The position numbers and the translations under genes are program-made. A model generated the notes under the pieces. That model did not search any database, was not told where the DNA came from, and was given only the letters and a program-made list of their open reading frames with translations. From JBHHYU01 sp046757725 (lineage in GTDB: Bacteria > Desulfobacterota > Binatia > UBA9968): DNA of 37,356 nt. Numbering within the stretch: the stretch's first letter is position 1; each line of letters begins with the position of its first letter. The stretch is from NCBI GenBank assembly GCA_046757725.1, contig JBHHYU010000018.1:1-37356 (forward strand), in the 5' to 3' direction. Shown here piece by piece: positions 1-7,403 of the stretch.

Positions 1-1
1 T

Positions 2-55
2 GCCCTTAGACTCAGACCTCACCCCTATGAGTTCGCCCTCTATTACGATATCTAG
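2..55 (+). CDS. Possible C-terminal tail of an upstream gene (partial)
   Basis: Frame 2 is open from the window edge to a TAG at 53-55 and reads 17 residues ending HPYEFALYYDI. The aromatic-rich ending looks protein-like, but frame 3 is also open (to a TAA at 63-65), so the choice of frame is a guess. No family can be named. If real, it would end about 80 bases before the porin gene. Confidence 0.25.
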   Translation, partial: ALRLRPHPYEFALYYDI

Positions 56-135
56 GGCTATGTAAAACGAAGGAGATAAAAGACGCCTCATTTAATGACA
101 CGGAAATGGCAATGATCTTTTTAGGAGGATTGGAT

Positions 136-1365
136 ATGGGAAGAGTAGTGATGGTGGGGATTTTATGCTTGGCCGCTTTTGTGCTTTCTCTGCGACCTCT
201 TTCCGCCCAAGAGGCCAAGGGACTTGGCCCTGGGTGGTTGAGTTTGGATAGCAGCGTGGGCCTGCTCGACAAGCAGATTCAGGATGGCAAATCAGCTCTT
301 GAGAACGTACTTGGTATCCAAATTAGTGGTTTTCTGGATACAAGCTACACCTGGAGTTCCAATCACCCGGGATCCGGAAATAACAACGATATCAGTCTGC
401 GAGTTTTTGACATAGATTATAACGATATCGTCTTCAATCATTTCAACCTGACCCTGGAAAGGCCTGAGCCGGAAGGGGGATGGGGGATTGGAGGTAAAGT
501 AGTCGCCGACTTTGGCCGGACAGCCGAATTGCTTCGGGAGGCTACCAGGTGGAATGCAAAATTTCAGACACAGCCTTCTGCTGAGCTAAGAGAGGCCTAT
601 TTAACCACTACTCTCCCGGTGGGGAACGGACTTCAGATAAAAGGGGGGCTTTTTGTAACGCTGTTGGGTACTGAAATTATTCCTAACCCCGGTGCCTACA
701 ATGATAATATCTCGAGGTCGTACCTTTTTGGTTTCGCTATTCCTTTCCGCCATCTGGGGGTCCTTCTAAGCTACCCTCTGCATAAAACACTAACCTTGAC
801 GGCAGGGCCGGTTACCGGTTGGGACAATCCACATGATACCAATTCGGTGCCTTCGTTGCTGGGAGGAATAACCTTTACGCCGACCGAAACCTTTTCTCTA
901 AACAGTAGTGTGGTCTTTGGGGCGGAGCAAGATGGAACCAGTGGCCCCAAAAGGGTAGCTTGGGCGAATGTGGCAACCTTCACCCCAACAGATTCGCTAT
1001 CCATAGGTTTGGAATACACTTATGGATTCGAGCAGAATGCGACCGCCAGTTTGCGTAATGCCACGTGGCAGGGAGTGGGCACCATTATTTCCTATAACTG
1101 GACGGATTGCTTCAGTACGGCAGTCAGAGGGGAATTTTTCCATGATCACGATGGCGTTCGTCTCGGAGGGGAGCCGTTGGGGACGCGCGCCGATGTCAAA
1201 GTCGGAGAATTCACCTTGACCGGAGCGTACAAGTTCACGAGCCAGCTCTTGGGCCGTTTAGAACTACGTCAAGACTTCGCCAATGGAGACGTCTTCTTCA
1301 AAGGCAGTAGTAGTGCCGATAGAAATCAAACAACACTTGCCCTGCAGGGCATCTATACCTTCTGA
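136..1365 (+). CDS. Outer-membrane beta-barrel porin, BBP2/OmpL-like
   Basis: Predicted 409-residue outer-membrane channel. The ATG at 136 is preferred over the in-frame ATG at 106 because AGGAGG at 123-128 lies 7 bases ahead of it. The shorter start also gives a clean Sec signal peptide: Arg3, a hydrophobic core at about residues 4-20, and likely cleavage after Ala24 (LSA|QE). The mature part is built of alternating short strands rich in Gly, Thr, Tyr and Phe and ends in Tyr-Thr-Phe, the C-terminal aromatic signature recognised by the BAM machinery. The overall pattern (an early GFLDTSYTW strand and a late LELRQDF strand) resembles the putative beta-barrel porin-2 family; the substrate cannot be read from sequence. 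It is transcribed alone and followed by a strong terminator. Fold assignment is fairly sure, specificity unknown. Confidence 0.75.
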   Translation: MGRVVMVGILCLAAFVLSLRPLSAQEAKGLGPGWLSLDSSVGLLDKQIQDGKSALENVLGIQISGFLDTSYTWSSNHPGSGNNNDISLRVFDIDYNDIVFNHFNLTLERPEPEGGWGIGGKVVADFGRTAELLREATRWNAKFQTQPSAELREAYLTTTLPVGNGLQIKGGLFVTLLGTEIIPNPGAYNDNISRSYLFGFAIPFRHLGVLLSYPLHKTLTLTAGPVTGWDNPHDTNSVPSLLGGITFTPTETFSLNSSVVFGAEQDGTSGPKRVAWANVATFTPTDSLSIGLEYTYGFEQNATASLRNATWQGVGTIISYNWTDCFSTAVRGEFFHDHDGVRLGGEPLGTRADVKVGEFTLTGAYKFTSQLLGRLELRQDFANGDVFFKGSSSADRNQTTLALQGIYTF

Positions 1366-1398
1366 TCTCATTGTTTCAATTTATTTTCCCTCAGGGGG

Positions 1399-1433
1399 GG
1401 GAGGGGGCTGCGCGTGCCCTCTCCCTTTTTTTT
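1399..1433 (+). terminator. Rho-independent terminator after the porin gene
   Basis: A 10-bp stem pairs 1399-1408 with 1416-1425 (one G-T pair, otherwise Watson-Crick) around a 7-base loop. Eight T residues follow at 1426-1433. It lies 34 bases after the porin stop codon and isolates that gene from the lipoyl/E1 operon. Confidence 0.85.
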
Positions 1434-1477
1434 CGCTTCGGGCGCGCTCGTAACCATCACCCCCGTTGCCCATTCAG

Positions 1478-1505
1478 TTGACATAGGAGAGTTGGTTACT
1501 ATAGA
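1478..1505 (+). promoter_or_regulatory. Candidate sigma-70-type promoter of the lipoyl/E1 operon
   Basis: A perfect -35 TTGACA (1478-1483), a 16-base spacer and a -10 TATAGA (1500-1505) lie just upstream of the lipoyl-domain gene. Transcription would start near 1512, giving a leader of about 33 bases that contains the AGGAGG at 1526-1531. Confidence 0.55.
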
Positions 1506-1544
1506 TTCACCAAATTGCTAGGAAGAGGAGGCTGCCGCCAACGT

Positions 1545-1793
1545 ATGGCAAAAAAGGAAGTCGTTGTGCCTCGTCTGGGATCCAGTGACGAGGCGGATGA
1601 GGTCAAGGTAGTACACTGGATTAAAAAGGAAGGCGAACAGGTCCAGAAAGGGGAGGCTCTCCTTGAGGTGGAGACCGACAAAGTCAATGTTGAGATTGAG
1701 GCCCCAGAATCCGGAGTGCTGGAGGAAATCCGGGTCAAAGAGGGAGACAACGCGTTTTTTAACTCAGTGGTTGCCGTTATCGCCTTCTCTTGA
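1545..1793 (+). CDS. Free-standing lipoyl (biotinyl/lipoyl attachment) domain protein
   Basis: An 82-residue protein made of a single lipoyl domain. The attachment lysine is Lys46 in the ETDKV turn of the beta-hairpin. The PxLG start, the WxKKEGExVxKGExLxExETDK core and the APxSGxLxEIxVxEGD second half are typical of the N-terminal lipoyl domain of dehydrogenase E2 subunits. There is no E3-binding domain and no acyltransferase domain, because the frame stops right after the domain. The ATG at 1545 has AGGAGG 13 bases upstream; a TTG at 1515 is an alternative but adds ten residues absent from the family. It heads an operon with E1-alpha and E1-beta, so it probably acts as their swinging-arm carrier (inference). 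Lipoylation is needed for that role and cannot be seen here. Confidence 0.85.
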   Translation: MAKKEVVVPRLGSSDEADEVKVVHWIKKEGEQVQKGEALLEVETDKVNVEIEAPESGVLEEIRVKEGDNAFFNSVVAVIAFS

Positions 1794-1904
1794 AGGCAAT
1801 CTTCTTTTTCTGCAATCCAAGACCCTAGCTTGTCCAAACTGCGACACTCTAAGGTTTATCAACAGAGTTGAAATTCAACAGCCAACCATGAAAAGGAGAT
1901 CACT

Positions 1905-2831
1905 ATGTTCAGAAGGAAACCCATCAGTTGGCCGGGTGGTGCCCGTGTGGCACTGGTTACCAATGTCGTTATGGAAAGCTGGCCCGACGAGCTCGGGACG
2001 CCGACCTCTCATCAGTCAGACATGCGTAAGGGTGTAGGACAGGATGCTAAGTTTAAGAGAGACATATGCTCGATCACGGATCGGCAGTACGGGGAGAGAG
2101 TAGGTATCTACAGAACATTGGAGGTCTTGAAACAGGAGGGAATAAAAGGGAGTGTTTTTGTTAACGGCTACACGGTAGAGGCCTTTCCTGACCTGATGAA
2201 GCATATCCTAGCTGAGGGGCATGACCTCTGTTCCGAGAACTGGCGGCATGAATATGTGACGCTAATGAGCCCGGAACAACAGCGCAACGATATTAAACGT
2301 ACGGTTGAAACTTTCCAGAGGGTGTTGGGCATCAAGCCCAAAGGTTACATCATGCCGGGAGAGAAACCGACGGATGATACCCCGAATTTTTTAGTCGAGT
2401 TTGGTTATAAATATTGGAATTCTTTTCTCCATGAGGACCTGCCGTATGTCCTCAAAACGGACAAAGGCGAGCTCGTCGTGACCACCTTCGGCGTCTGGAT
2501 GACGGACCACAGAACGGGTAAGCCCGATGCCGGCAGGACCCCGCGGGAGTTGCTCCAGTATTGGAAAGACCACTTTGACTGGATCTATGAAGAAGGCGAA
2601 AAATATCCAGGATTTATGAATTTGGGACTTCACCCCTTTCTGATTGGCCGGCCCTATCGGATCCCGATTCTGAGAGAATTTCTTCGTTATGCCAAGAGCC
2701 ACGAGGGAGTCTGGTTTCCCCGCGGTATTGATTTGGTTAACTACTGGCTCGAGAACTACCATGACAATTTGGTAGAGAAATGGCCCAACTATGGGACCGG
2801 ACTGCCGTACGAAACGACTCAGGTCAAATAG
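1905..2831 (+). CDS. Polysaccharide deacetylase family protein, PuuE-like (NodB fold)
   Basis: A 308-residue hydrolase-like protein of carbohydrate esterase family 4 in the broad sense, closest in layout to the PuuE/allantoinase-like and cytoplasmic peptidoglycan-deacetylase-like branch. The start is supported by AAAGGAGA 7 bases ahead of the ATG. Visible landmarks are YGERVGIYR (about 62-70), the GHDLCSENWRHE segment (105-116) and LHPFLIGRPYRI (242-253). The classical metal-binding HxxxH of motif 2 reads Glu111-x3-His115. The usual TFDD of motif 1 is replaced by an Asn-Val-Val-Met-Glu run at about 20-24, and the arginine of motif 3 is absent (GYIMPG). There is no signal peptide, so it is cytoplasmic. 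Its place between a lipoyl carrier and E1 genes suggests action on a small amide or imide metabolite rather than on cell wall (inference). Confidence 0.7.
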   Translation: MFRRKPISWPGGARVALVTNVVMESWPDELGTPTSHQSDMRKGVGQDAKFKRDICSITDRQYGERVGIYRTLEVLKQEGIKGSVFVNGYTVEAFPDLMKHILAEGHDLCSENWRHEYVTLMSPEQQRNDIKRTVETFQRVLGIKPKGYIMPGEKPTDDTPNFLVEFGYKYWNSFLHEDLPYVLKTDKGELVVTTFGVWMTDHRTGKPDAGRTPRELLQYWKDHFDWIYEEGEKYPGFMNLGLHPFLIGRPYRIPILREFLRYAKSHEGVWFPRGIDLVNYWLENYHDNLVEKWPNYGTGLPYETTQVK

Positions 2832-2926
2832 GAAATGGTTCAGTTGGAACCTGTTTGGACTCTTCTCCTGCGCCGGGAGCCTTCAATACCCAGCAGGCTG
2901 TAAATTAAAGTAGAGGAGGACTTGTT

Positions 2927-3907
2927 ATGCTGGATGGGAACACGCAAAAGAAGATGCTGGAGGGGATGATAAGGGTCCGGGGTTTTGAAGAAAAACTGGA
3001 CGAGCTCTTCCAAAAAAAGGCGATGTTCGGCAACACCCATTCGTATCGGGGTCAAGAGGCTATAGCCGTAGGGGTTTGCTCGGCGCTCGCGCCTCAGGAT
3101 CTGATCGCGAGTTACCACCGTGGGACGGGACATCTAGTAGCCAAGGGGGCTGACCTCTACCGTCTCCTGTGTGAGTGCCTCGGCCGGGAGGACGGCTATT
3201 CCAGAGGGCGCGGCGGTAAGATGCATATGGCTGACCTTTCTTTTGGCTTTATTGGCAATACCGGTACGGTTGGGGCGACGGTCCCCATTGCGACGGGAAG
3301 TGCCTTGGCAGCCAAGCTGCGGCATAGCAAAGAGGTGGTGGCAAGCTTTCTCGGTGAAGGAGGGATGAACCAGGGTGTGGTCCATGAAGCGATGAACTTT
3401 GCCGGCTTATGGAAGCTCCCGGTCATCTACGTGTGCGAGAATAACCTTTACGCTATGACCGTGAGTTTTGAAAAGAGCGTTGCAGTCAAGCATGTGGCGG
3501 AGCGAGCGAAAGGGTACGGTTTTGAGGGGAAGGTTATTGATGGCAATGATGTAGAGGTGGTGTATGAGGAAACCCGCAAGGCTGCGGAAAAAGGTCGCGC
3601 CGGAGAGGGTGCGACTTTATTGGAGTGTCTGACCTATAGATGGGATGGTCACTTTGGCGGAGATCCGGGAGTTGGCTACCGTTCCAGAGAAGAGATCGCC
3701 CAGTGGAAAGAGCGCTGCCCGATCAAACGGCTAAAGGAAAAGCTGATTGGTGAAGGGAACTTGACGTCGGCGGGATTTGAGACAATGACGGCGAATGTCT
3801 ACGCGGAATTGGATAGGGTTGCTGAGAAGGTGCTGGCATCTCCCCTGCCCTCGAAGGCATTCGATCTAGGTAGTGTCTATGCCGGATCGGAGGCGACCCA
3901 TGGCTAA
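2927..3907 (+). CDS. Thiamine-diphosphate-dependent dehydrogenase E1 component, alpha subunit
   Basis: A 326-residue alpha subunit of a 2-oxoacid or acetoin dehydrogenase E1, which decarboxylates or cleaves the substrate on ThDP and passes the two-carbon or acyl unit to a lipoyl arm. The ThDP/Mg signature appears as GEG at 143-145 followed by Asn172-Asn173. Glu replaces the common Asp of GDG, as also occurs in branched-chain E1-alpha proteins. The segments YHRGTGHLVAKG (63-74), GRGGKMHMAD (94-103) and LWKLPVIYVCENN (161-173) are family hallmarks. Length is normal for acetoin/pyruvate E1-alpha. GAGGAGG precedes the ATG, and the gene overlaps E1-beta by 8 bases, implying coupled translation. 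The substrate is not determined; acetoin-type and branched-chain-type are both possible. No E2 or E3 gene lies nearby. Confidence 0.9.
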   Translation: MLDGNTQKKMLEGMIRVRGFEEKLDELFQKKAMFGNTHSYRGQEAIAVGVCSALAPQDLIASYHRGTGHLVAKGADLYRLLCECLGREDGYSRGRGGKMHMADLSFGFIGNTGTVGATVPIATGSALAAKLRHSKEVVASFLGEGGMNQGVVHEAMNFAGLWKLPVIYVCENNLYAMTVSFEKSVAVKHVAERAKGYGFEGKVIDGNDVEVVYEETRKAAEKGRAGEGATLLECLTYRWDGHFGGDPGVGYRSREEIAQWKERCPIKRLKEKLIGEGNLTSAGFETMTANVYAELDRVAEKVLASPLPSKAFDLGSVYAGSEATHG

Positions 3908-4925
3908 CGCAATGGAATCGCAATCACCTCTTGCGGAGGTCAAGGAGATGCGTCTTCAGGAGGCTCTCCGGGAGGCGCTTCGGTACGAGATGGGGCGCGA
4001 TGAGCGTGTCTTCGTGATGGGGGAGGATGTGGCCGTGTTTGGTGGGGCCTACGGCGTGACGCGCGGTCTGATGCAAGCCTATGGTGAGGATCGAGTTCGA
4101 GACACACCGATCTCTGAGGCTGCTATAGTCGGATTAGCCATTGGTGCGGCGATCAACGGAATGAGGCCGATCGTGGAACTTCAATTTTGTGATCTCCTGC
4201 CCATCTGTATGGATCAACTGACTACCCATGCGGCTCGCTATTACTACCAGAGCGGCGGTCGTGTTTCGGTACCGATGGTGGTGCGCAATAAGTTTGCCAC
4301 CCGTCCCGGAGGTGGTCCGAGCCACTCGAGTTGTAATCATGGGGCGTTTATCCATTTTCCGGGGTTGAAGATTATTGTTCCCGCTACACCGGCAGACGGC
4401 AAAGGGCTTCTCCTTTCAGCAATCCGTGACCCTAACCCGGTCCTATGCTTTGAGAGCCATCATCTTTACGGAACTAGAGGCCCTGTGCCAGAGGGGGATT
4501 ATACCGTACCCATTGGTGTGGCCGCGGTTCGCCGTGAAGGGAAGGATCTCAGCATGATCACCTGCGGCGGGATAGTTCTCAAAGTAGATCAGGCTGCCGA
4601 CGAGTTAAAAGAAAAGGGTATCGACGCCGAAATCATTGATCTGCGCTCGTTAGCGCCTTTGGATAAAGAGACGATCCTTAAATCCGTAGCTAAGACCCAA
4701 AGGGCCATGGTGGTTGATGAGGGGCCGATGGTTGGCGGAGTCACATCCGAAGTCGCTGCCATTATTCAAGAAAATTTATTCTCTGATTTAAAAGGACCCG
4801 TGATGCGAATCGGGACCCAACCTCTTCCGCCTCCCCACAGTAGGCCACTGGTAGAAGCCATTGTTCCGAGTGTTCAGGGGATTGTCTCCACGGCCCTTCG
4901 GCTTAGTGAAGGCAAGAAATCTTAA
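3900..4925 (+). CDS. Thiamine-diphosphate-dependent dehydrogenase E1 component, beta subunit
   Basis: A 341-residue beta subunit partner of the preceding E1-alpha. The ATG at 3900 is chosen because GGAGG at 3889-3893 sits 6 bases upstream; the longer GTG form from 3873 adds a non-conserved Arg-rich tail. Recognisable segments are MGEDVAVFGGAYGVTRGL near the N terminus, the VRDTPISEAAIVGLAIGAA block, MDQLTTHAARYYYQSGG, the GPSHSSCNHGAFIHFPGLKI region that carries the active-site histidines, and the C-terminal transketolase-like domain with DLRSLAPLDKETI. Length is normal. It is the last gene of the operon; a hairpin follows at 4932-4959. Confidence 0.9.
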   Translation: MANAMESQSPLAEVKEMRLQEALREALRYEMGRDERVFVMGEDVAVFGGAYGVTRGLMQAYGEDRVRDTPISEAAIVGLAIGAAINGMRPIVELQFCDLLPICMDQLTTHAARYYYQSGGRVSVPMVVRNKFATRPGGGPSHSSCNHGAFIHFPGLKIIVPATPADGKGLLLSAIRDPNPVLCFESHHLYGTRGPVPEGDYTVPIGVAAVRREGKDLSMITCGGIVLKVDQAADELKEKGIDAEIIDLRSLAPLDKETILKSVAKTQRAMVVDEGPMVGGVTSEVAAIIQENLFSDLKGPVMRIGTQPLPPPHSRPLVEAIVPSVQGIVSTALRLSEGKKS

Positions 4926-4931
4926 TAATTA

Positions 4932-4959
4932 GAACCCGGGTATTTTTGTTGCCGGGTTC
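4932..4959. terminator. Hairpin between convergent operons, possible bidirectional terminator
   Basis: A perfect 8-bp inverted repeat (GAACCCGG at 4932-4939, CCGGGTTC at 4952-4959) surrounds a 12-base T-rich loop. It lies just after the E1-beta stop codon and before the 3' end of the convergent MmgE/PrpD gene. No T tract follows on either strand, so intrinsic termination is uncertain. Confidence 0.4.
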
Positions 4960-5051
4960 AGCGAGCTGTTAAAACCGATGGCAATTGAGAGATTCCACTC
5001 CGGCACCGCTTCCACCTGATTTATCTAGTCAGAGCCTAAAAGTTGTATCCC

Positions 5052-6440
5052 TTACTCGGGAACGAGGAGCGTACTCAGGGCCCTTGCGTCTTCCAACTTG
5101 TCGAGAGAACCGACGGTCTCTTGGAGCCTCTCCACCTGAGTTCCTGCCAGTACCGTCGAAGCGAGAAGACGGAATTTATTTTGGATCTCAACATCCCCAA
5201 TAGGATCGGCCTCACTTCCCTTGGCCTGCAGGACCTTCTCTTTAAAGGTGGTCCCGTCTCGGAGACGGACCTCGACCTTGACCCCGTACCTGTGCTTATC
5301 GTCTAGGCCTTCCAGCTCGGCGTCCTCGATTACTTCGATGCGCTCCGATGCCTCAATGATGTCTCGCCTACGGATGGCGTCCTCCGCCACCTGGCTGACG
5401 GAGAATTCGCCGTCCACCAGAGCCGCCGCGAGACAGTAGCTGAGGTTCATCTGTGCGGTCGTGATACTATGGGGGGTATAGGGCCAACCCACATGAAGCT
5501 TGGACGATCGGGTCGTTTGTACCACGATCTTTTCAACGTCATCTGCTTTGAGGTCGGGACGGCGCGACCGAACATTTTTCAAAGCATCGAGTGAGGTGTG
5601 ATTATTGGCACAGCAGGGATAGAGCTTGAAACCGATATGCAACGACAGGTATTCCTCACCCAACCTCTTGGTAATGCGGTCTATCTCCGCGCTATCCGAG
5701 AGGGTCGAGCAAAAACCACCGTAAGGGGCTTCCAGGATATTTTCAATACCGGTGAAGCCCTTAGCAGCCAGCAGGGCGCCGTAGACACCACTCTGGGCAG
5801 CCCGGCCCGGATGCATGCGCTTGACCATAGAGCCCTCTTGGGCCGCCATCAATCCCGCCCCCTGGGTCCCGGCAATCCCCAGGGCGTGGAGAGTCGTCCC
5901 CGCATCCAGCCGCAATATCTTGGCTGCAGCAGCCCCGGCAGCCAGCGTCCCCGTGGTACCGGTTGGATGAAATCCGCGACGCAGCTGGGAAATCCCATTT
6001 GCGCGGCCAACGCGACAACCAGTCTCAAAACCTGCGATGACAGCTACTAGAAAATCCCTCCCATCGGTGGAGCCAACTTGGCGGAGCAGGGCATCCACAG
6101 CAGGCAGCGTAACGGCACCGGCGTGGAGGGATCCACCCCGGTAGATATCATCCAATTCAAAACTATGGACCAATGTTCCATTGGCCAGCGGCGCGTTCGC
6201 ACTCGGCACCTGTGCACCGTCGCCCCAGATGAAGGCACCCTTACCCTGTCCGCACTCCTTGACAAAATCAATCACCGTCTTGCCCCACGGTAGGGTCGAC
6301 CCGTAGAGGGCACAGCCAAGTGCGTCAAGAATGCACACCTTGGCGTGGAATATAACATCGGACGGTATTTTCTCGTAGCACAGCTGGGAAACGAACTGGG
6401 CTAGAGTAGCCGTGGTCGATGCGTCACGTGCCTCATTCAT
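5052..6440 (-). CDS. MmgE/PrpD family protein (2-methylcitrate dehydratase-like)
   Basis: A 462-residue protein of the MmgE/PrpD fold, which includes 2-methylcitrate dehydratase, cis-aconitate decarboxylase and iminodisuccinate epimerase. The family pattern is clear: an N-terminal helical domain with KVCILDALGCALYGS, the ANGTLVHSFELDDIYRGGSLHAGAV active-site region, the GFETGCRVGRA helix, the VKRMHPGRAAQSG segment with its conserved Lys and His, and a C-terminal domain with FKLYPCCANNH. Length is normal. It follows the HdrB-like gene with a 3-base gap and has no clear ribosome binding site, so translation is likely coupled. The actual substrate is unknown. Membership of an operon with HdrBC-like proteins argues against a simple methylcitrate-cycle role; no prpB or prpC is present. 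Confidence 0.88.
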   Translation of the reverse strand: MNEARDASTTATLAQFVSQLCYEKIPSDVIFHAKVCILDALGCALYGSTLPWGKTVIDFVKECGQGKGAFIWGDGAQVPSANAPLANGTLVHSFELDDIYRGGSLHAGAVTLPAVDALLRQVGSTDGRDFLVAVIAGFETGCRVGRANGISQLRRGFHPTGTTGTLAAGAAAAKILRLDAGTTLHALGIAGTQGAGLMAAQEGSMVKRMHPGRAAQSGVYGALLAAKGFTGIENILEAPYGGFCSTLSDSAEIDRITKRLGEEYLSLHIGFKLYPCCANNHTSLDALKNVRSRRPDLKADDVEKIVVQTTRSSKLHVGWPYTPHSITTAQMNLSYCLAAALVDGEFSVSQVAEDAIRRRDIIEASERIEVIEDAELEGLDDKHRYGVKVEVRLRDGTTFKEKVLQAKGSEADPIGDVEIQNKFRLLASTVLAGTQVERLQETVGSLDKLEDARALSTLLVPE

Positions 6441-6443
6441 GAT

Positions 6444-7400
6444 CTAAATCAGCTGTTTCTTTATGACCCGGCGAACTTCATCTTCCTTGAGCTTGTTTTG
6501 CCGGATGTAGGGTTCTGCCTCATTCATAATCTGTTTCTCATCGCCCAGGATACGGAATTTTTTGTACTGGTCTTGATATTGAATTCCCAGCGCTTCTCCC
6601 AGGAGCGTGACGAAATTCTTAACCTCAAACGGATGGTTCCTCTCCTCCACACAGAAATCCCTCTGGCAACTATGATAGGGCGTTACCAGCACGTCCACTC
6701 GAGCTTTCATAGCCATCTCAATCATTCGTCGATGGGCATCTTCTCTCGCCCTTTGCACGGCAGCCAGGCGGCTGCACATATAACCATAGGTGCTGAGTTG
6801 CGGAACCTCGACGATGGTGATGCCTGGAATGGCAGCTACCAGCTTTCTGATATGCTCTGTCACGCCCCCTACACCCTTGTGTTCATGAATTGCCACCTTT
6901 TTTTCAATCCGCTTCTGCCATTTAGAGTTCAGCAGTGCTAACCGATTCGCAAGAAATTCACTGACGTGTTGGAAGACAAAGTCTGTTTGTAGAAAACCCA
7001 GGAGAATCTCGTTGAACTGGAGATGACACGTGGGACACCAGGCCAGCACCATCTTTGGACTCAACCTCTCCATGTGGCGAACCGTGTTCCTGACAACTCT
7101 GTTTCCTGTGTCGTTGTCCCCTTCCCTGAAATGGACAATCCCGCAGCAATTATCCTGTCCTCCGAGCACCTCACAGTCGACATCCAGCCTCTCGAGGATA
7201 TCTTCAAGGGCTAGGACCAAATGGGAGGTTCGCGGCAGGTTGCAGCCAATCCAGAAGACGACGCGGGCATGCTTCTTTCGTTGATCCTGGCGCCCAGTGA
7301 GTCTCTTTATCTCTTCCGGGGAAACTTGCATTCCGGTAAGGAGCCGGATCTCTTTGGTCATTTTTTTGAACCCCCGGCTTGCGGCTTTCTTTGACTCCAT
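6444..7400 (-). CDS. Heterodisulfide reductase subunit B-like (CCG-domain) protein
   Basis: A 318-residue HdrB-like iron-sulfur protein. The first CCG motif is complete: Cys53 (WIGCN), Cys85-Cys86 (DNCCG), Cys122 and Cys125 (WCPTCH), enough for one noncubane-type cluster. The second is degenerate: the expected DPCH is IHEHK at about 171-175, the CCG is YMCS with only Cys209, and the CPxC is YHSC with Cys245, followed by an extra Cys250. The N-terminal 45 residues are basic and family-unspecific. Start: the ATG at 7400 has GGAAGGCGG a few bases upstream, overlapping the end of the HdrC-like gene, whose TAA lies 3 bases before. It probably forms a redox module with the HdrC-like protein, oxidising or reducing a thiol/disulfide (inference). 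It could instead be a GlpC/LutA-type electron carrier. Confidence 0.8.
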   Translation of the reverse strand: MESKKAASRGFKKMTKEIRLLTGMQVSPEEIKRLTGRQDQRKKHARVVFWIGCNLPRTSHLVLALEDILERLDVDCEVLGGQDNCCGIVHFREGDNDTGNRVVRNTVRHMERLSPKMVLAWCPTCHLQFNEILLGFLQTDFVFQHVSEFLANRLALLNSKWQKRIEKKVAIHEHKGVGGVTEHIRKLVAAIPGITIVEVPQLSTYGYMCSRLAAVQRAREDAHRRMIEMAMKARVDVLVTPYHSCQRDFCVEERNHPFEVKNFVTLLGEALGIQYQDQYKKFRILGDEKQIMNEAEPYIRQNKLKEDEVRRVIKKQLI

Positions 7401-7403
7401 TTA

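Noticed and set aside
95..115. Six-codon ORF ahead of the porin
   Set aside because: The AGGAG at 71-75 is about 19 bases away and the ORF is too short to support.
5598..6050. 150-residue plus-strand ORF
   Set aside because: It lies wholly inside the MmgE/PrpD gene on the other strand, has no ribosome binding site and reads as a shadow frame.
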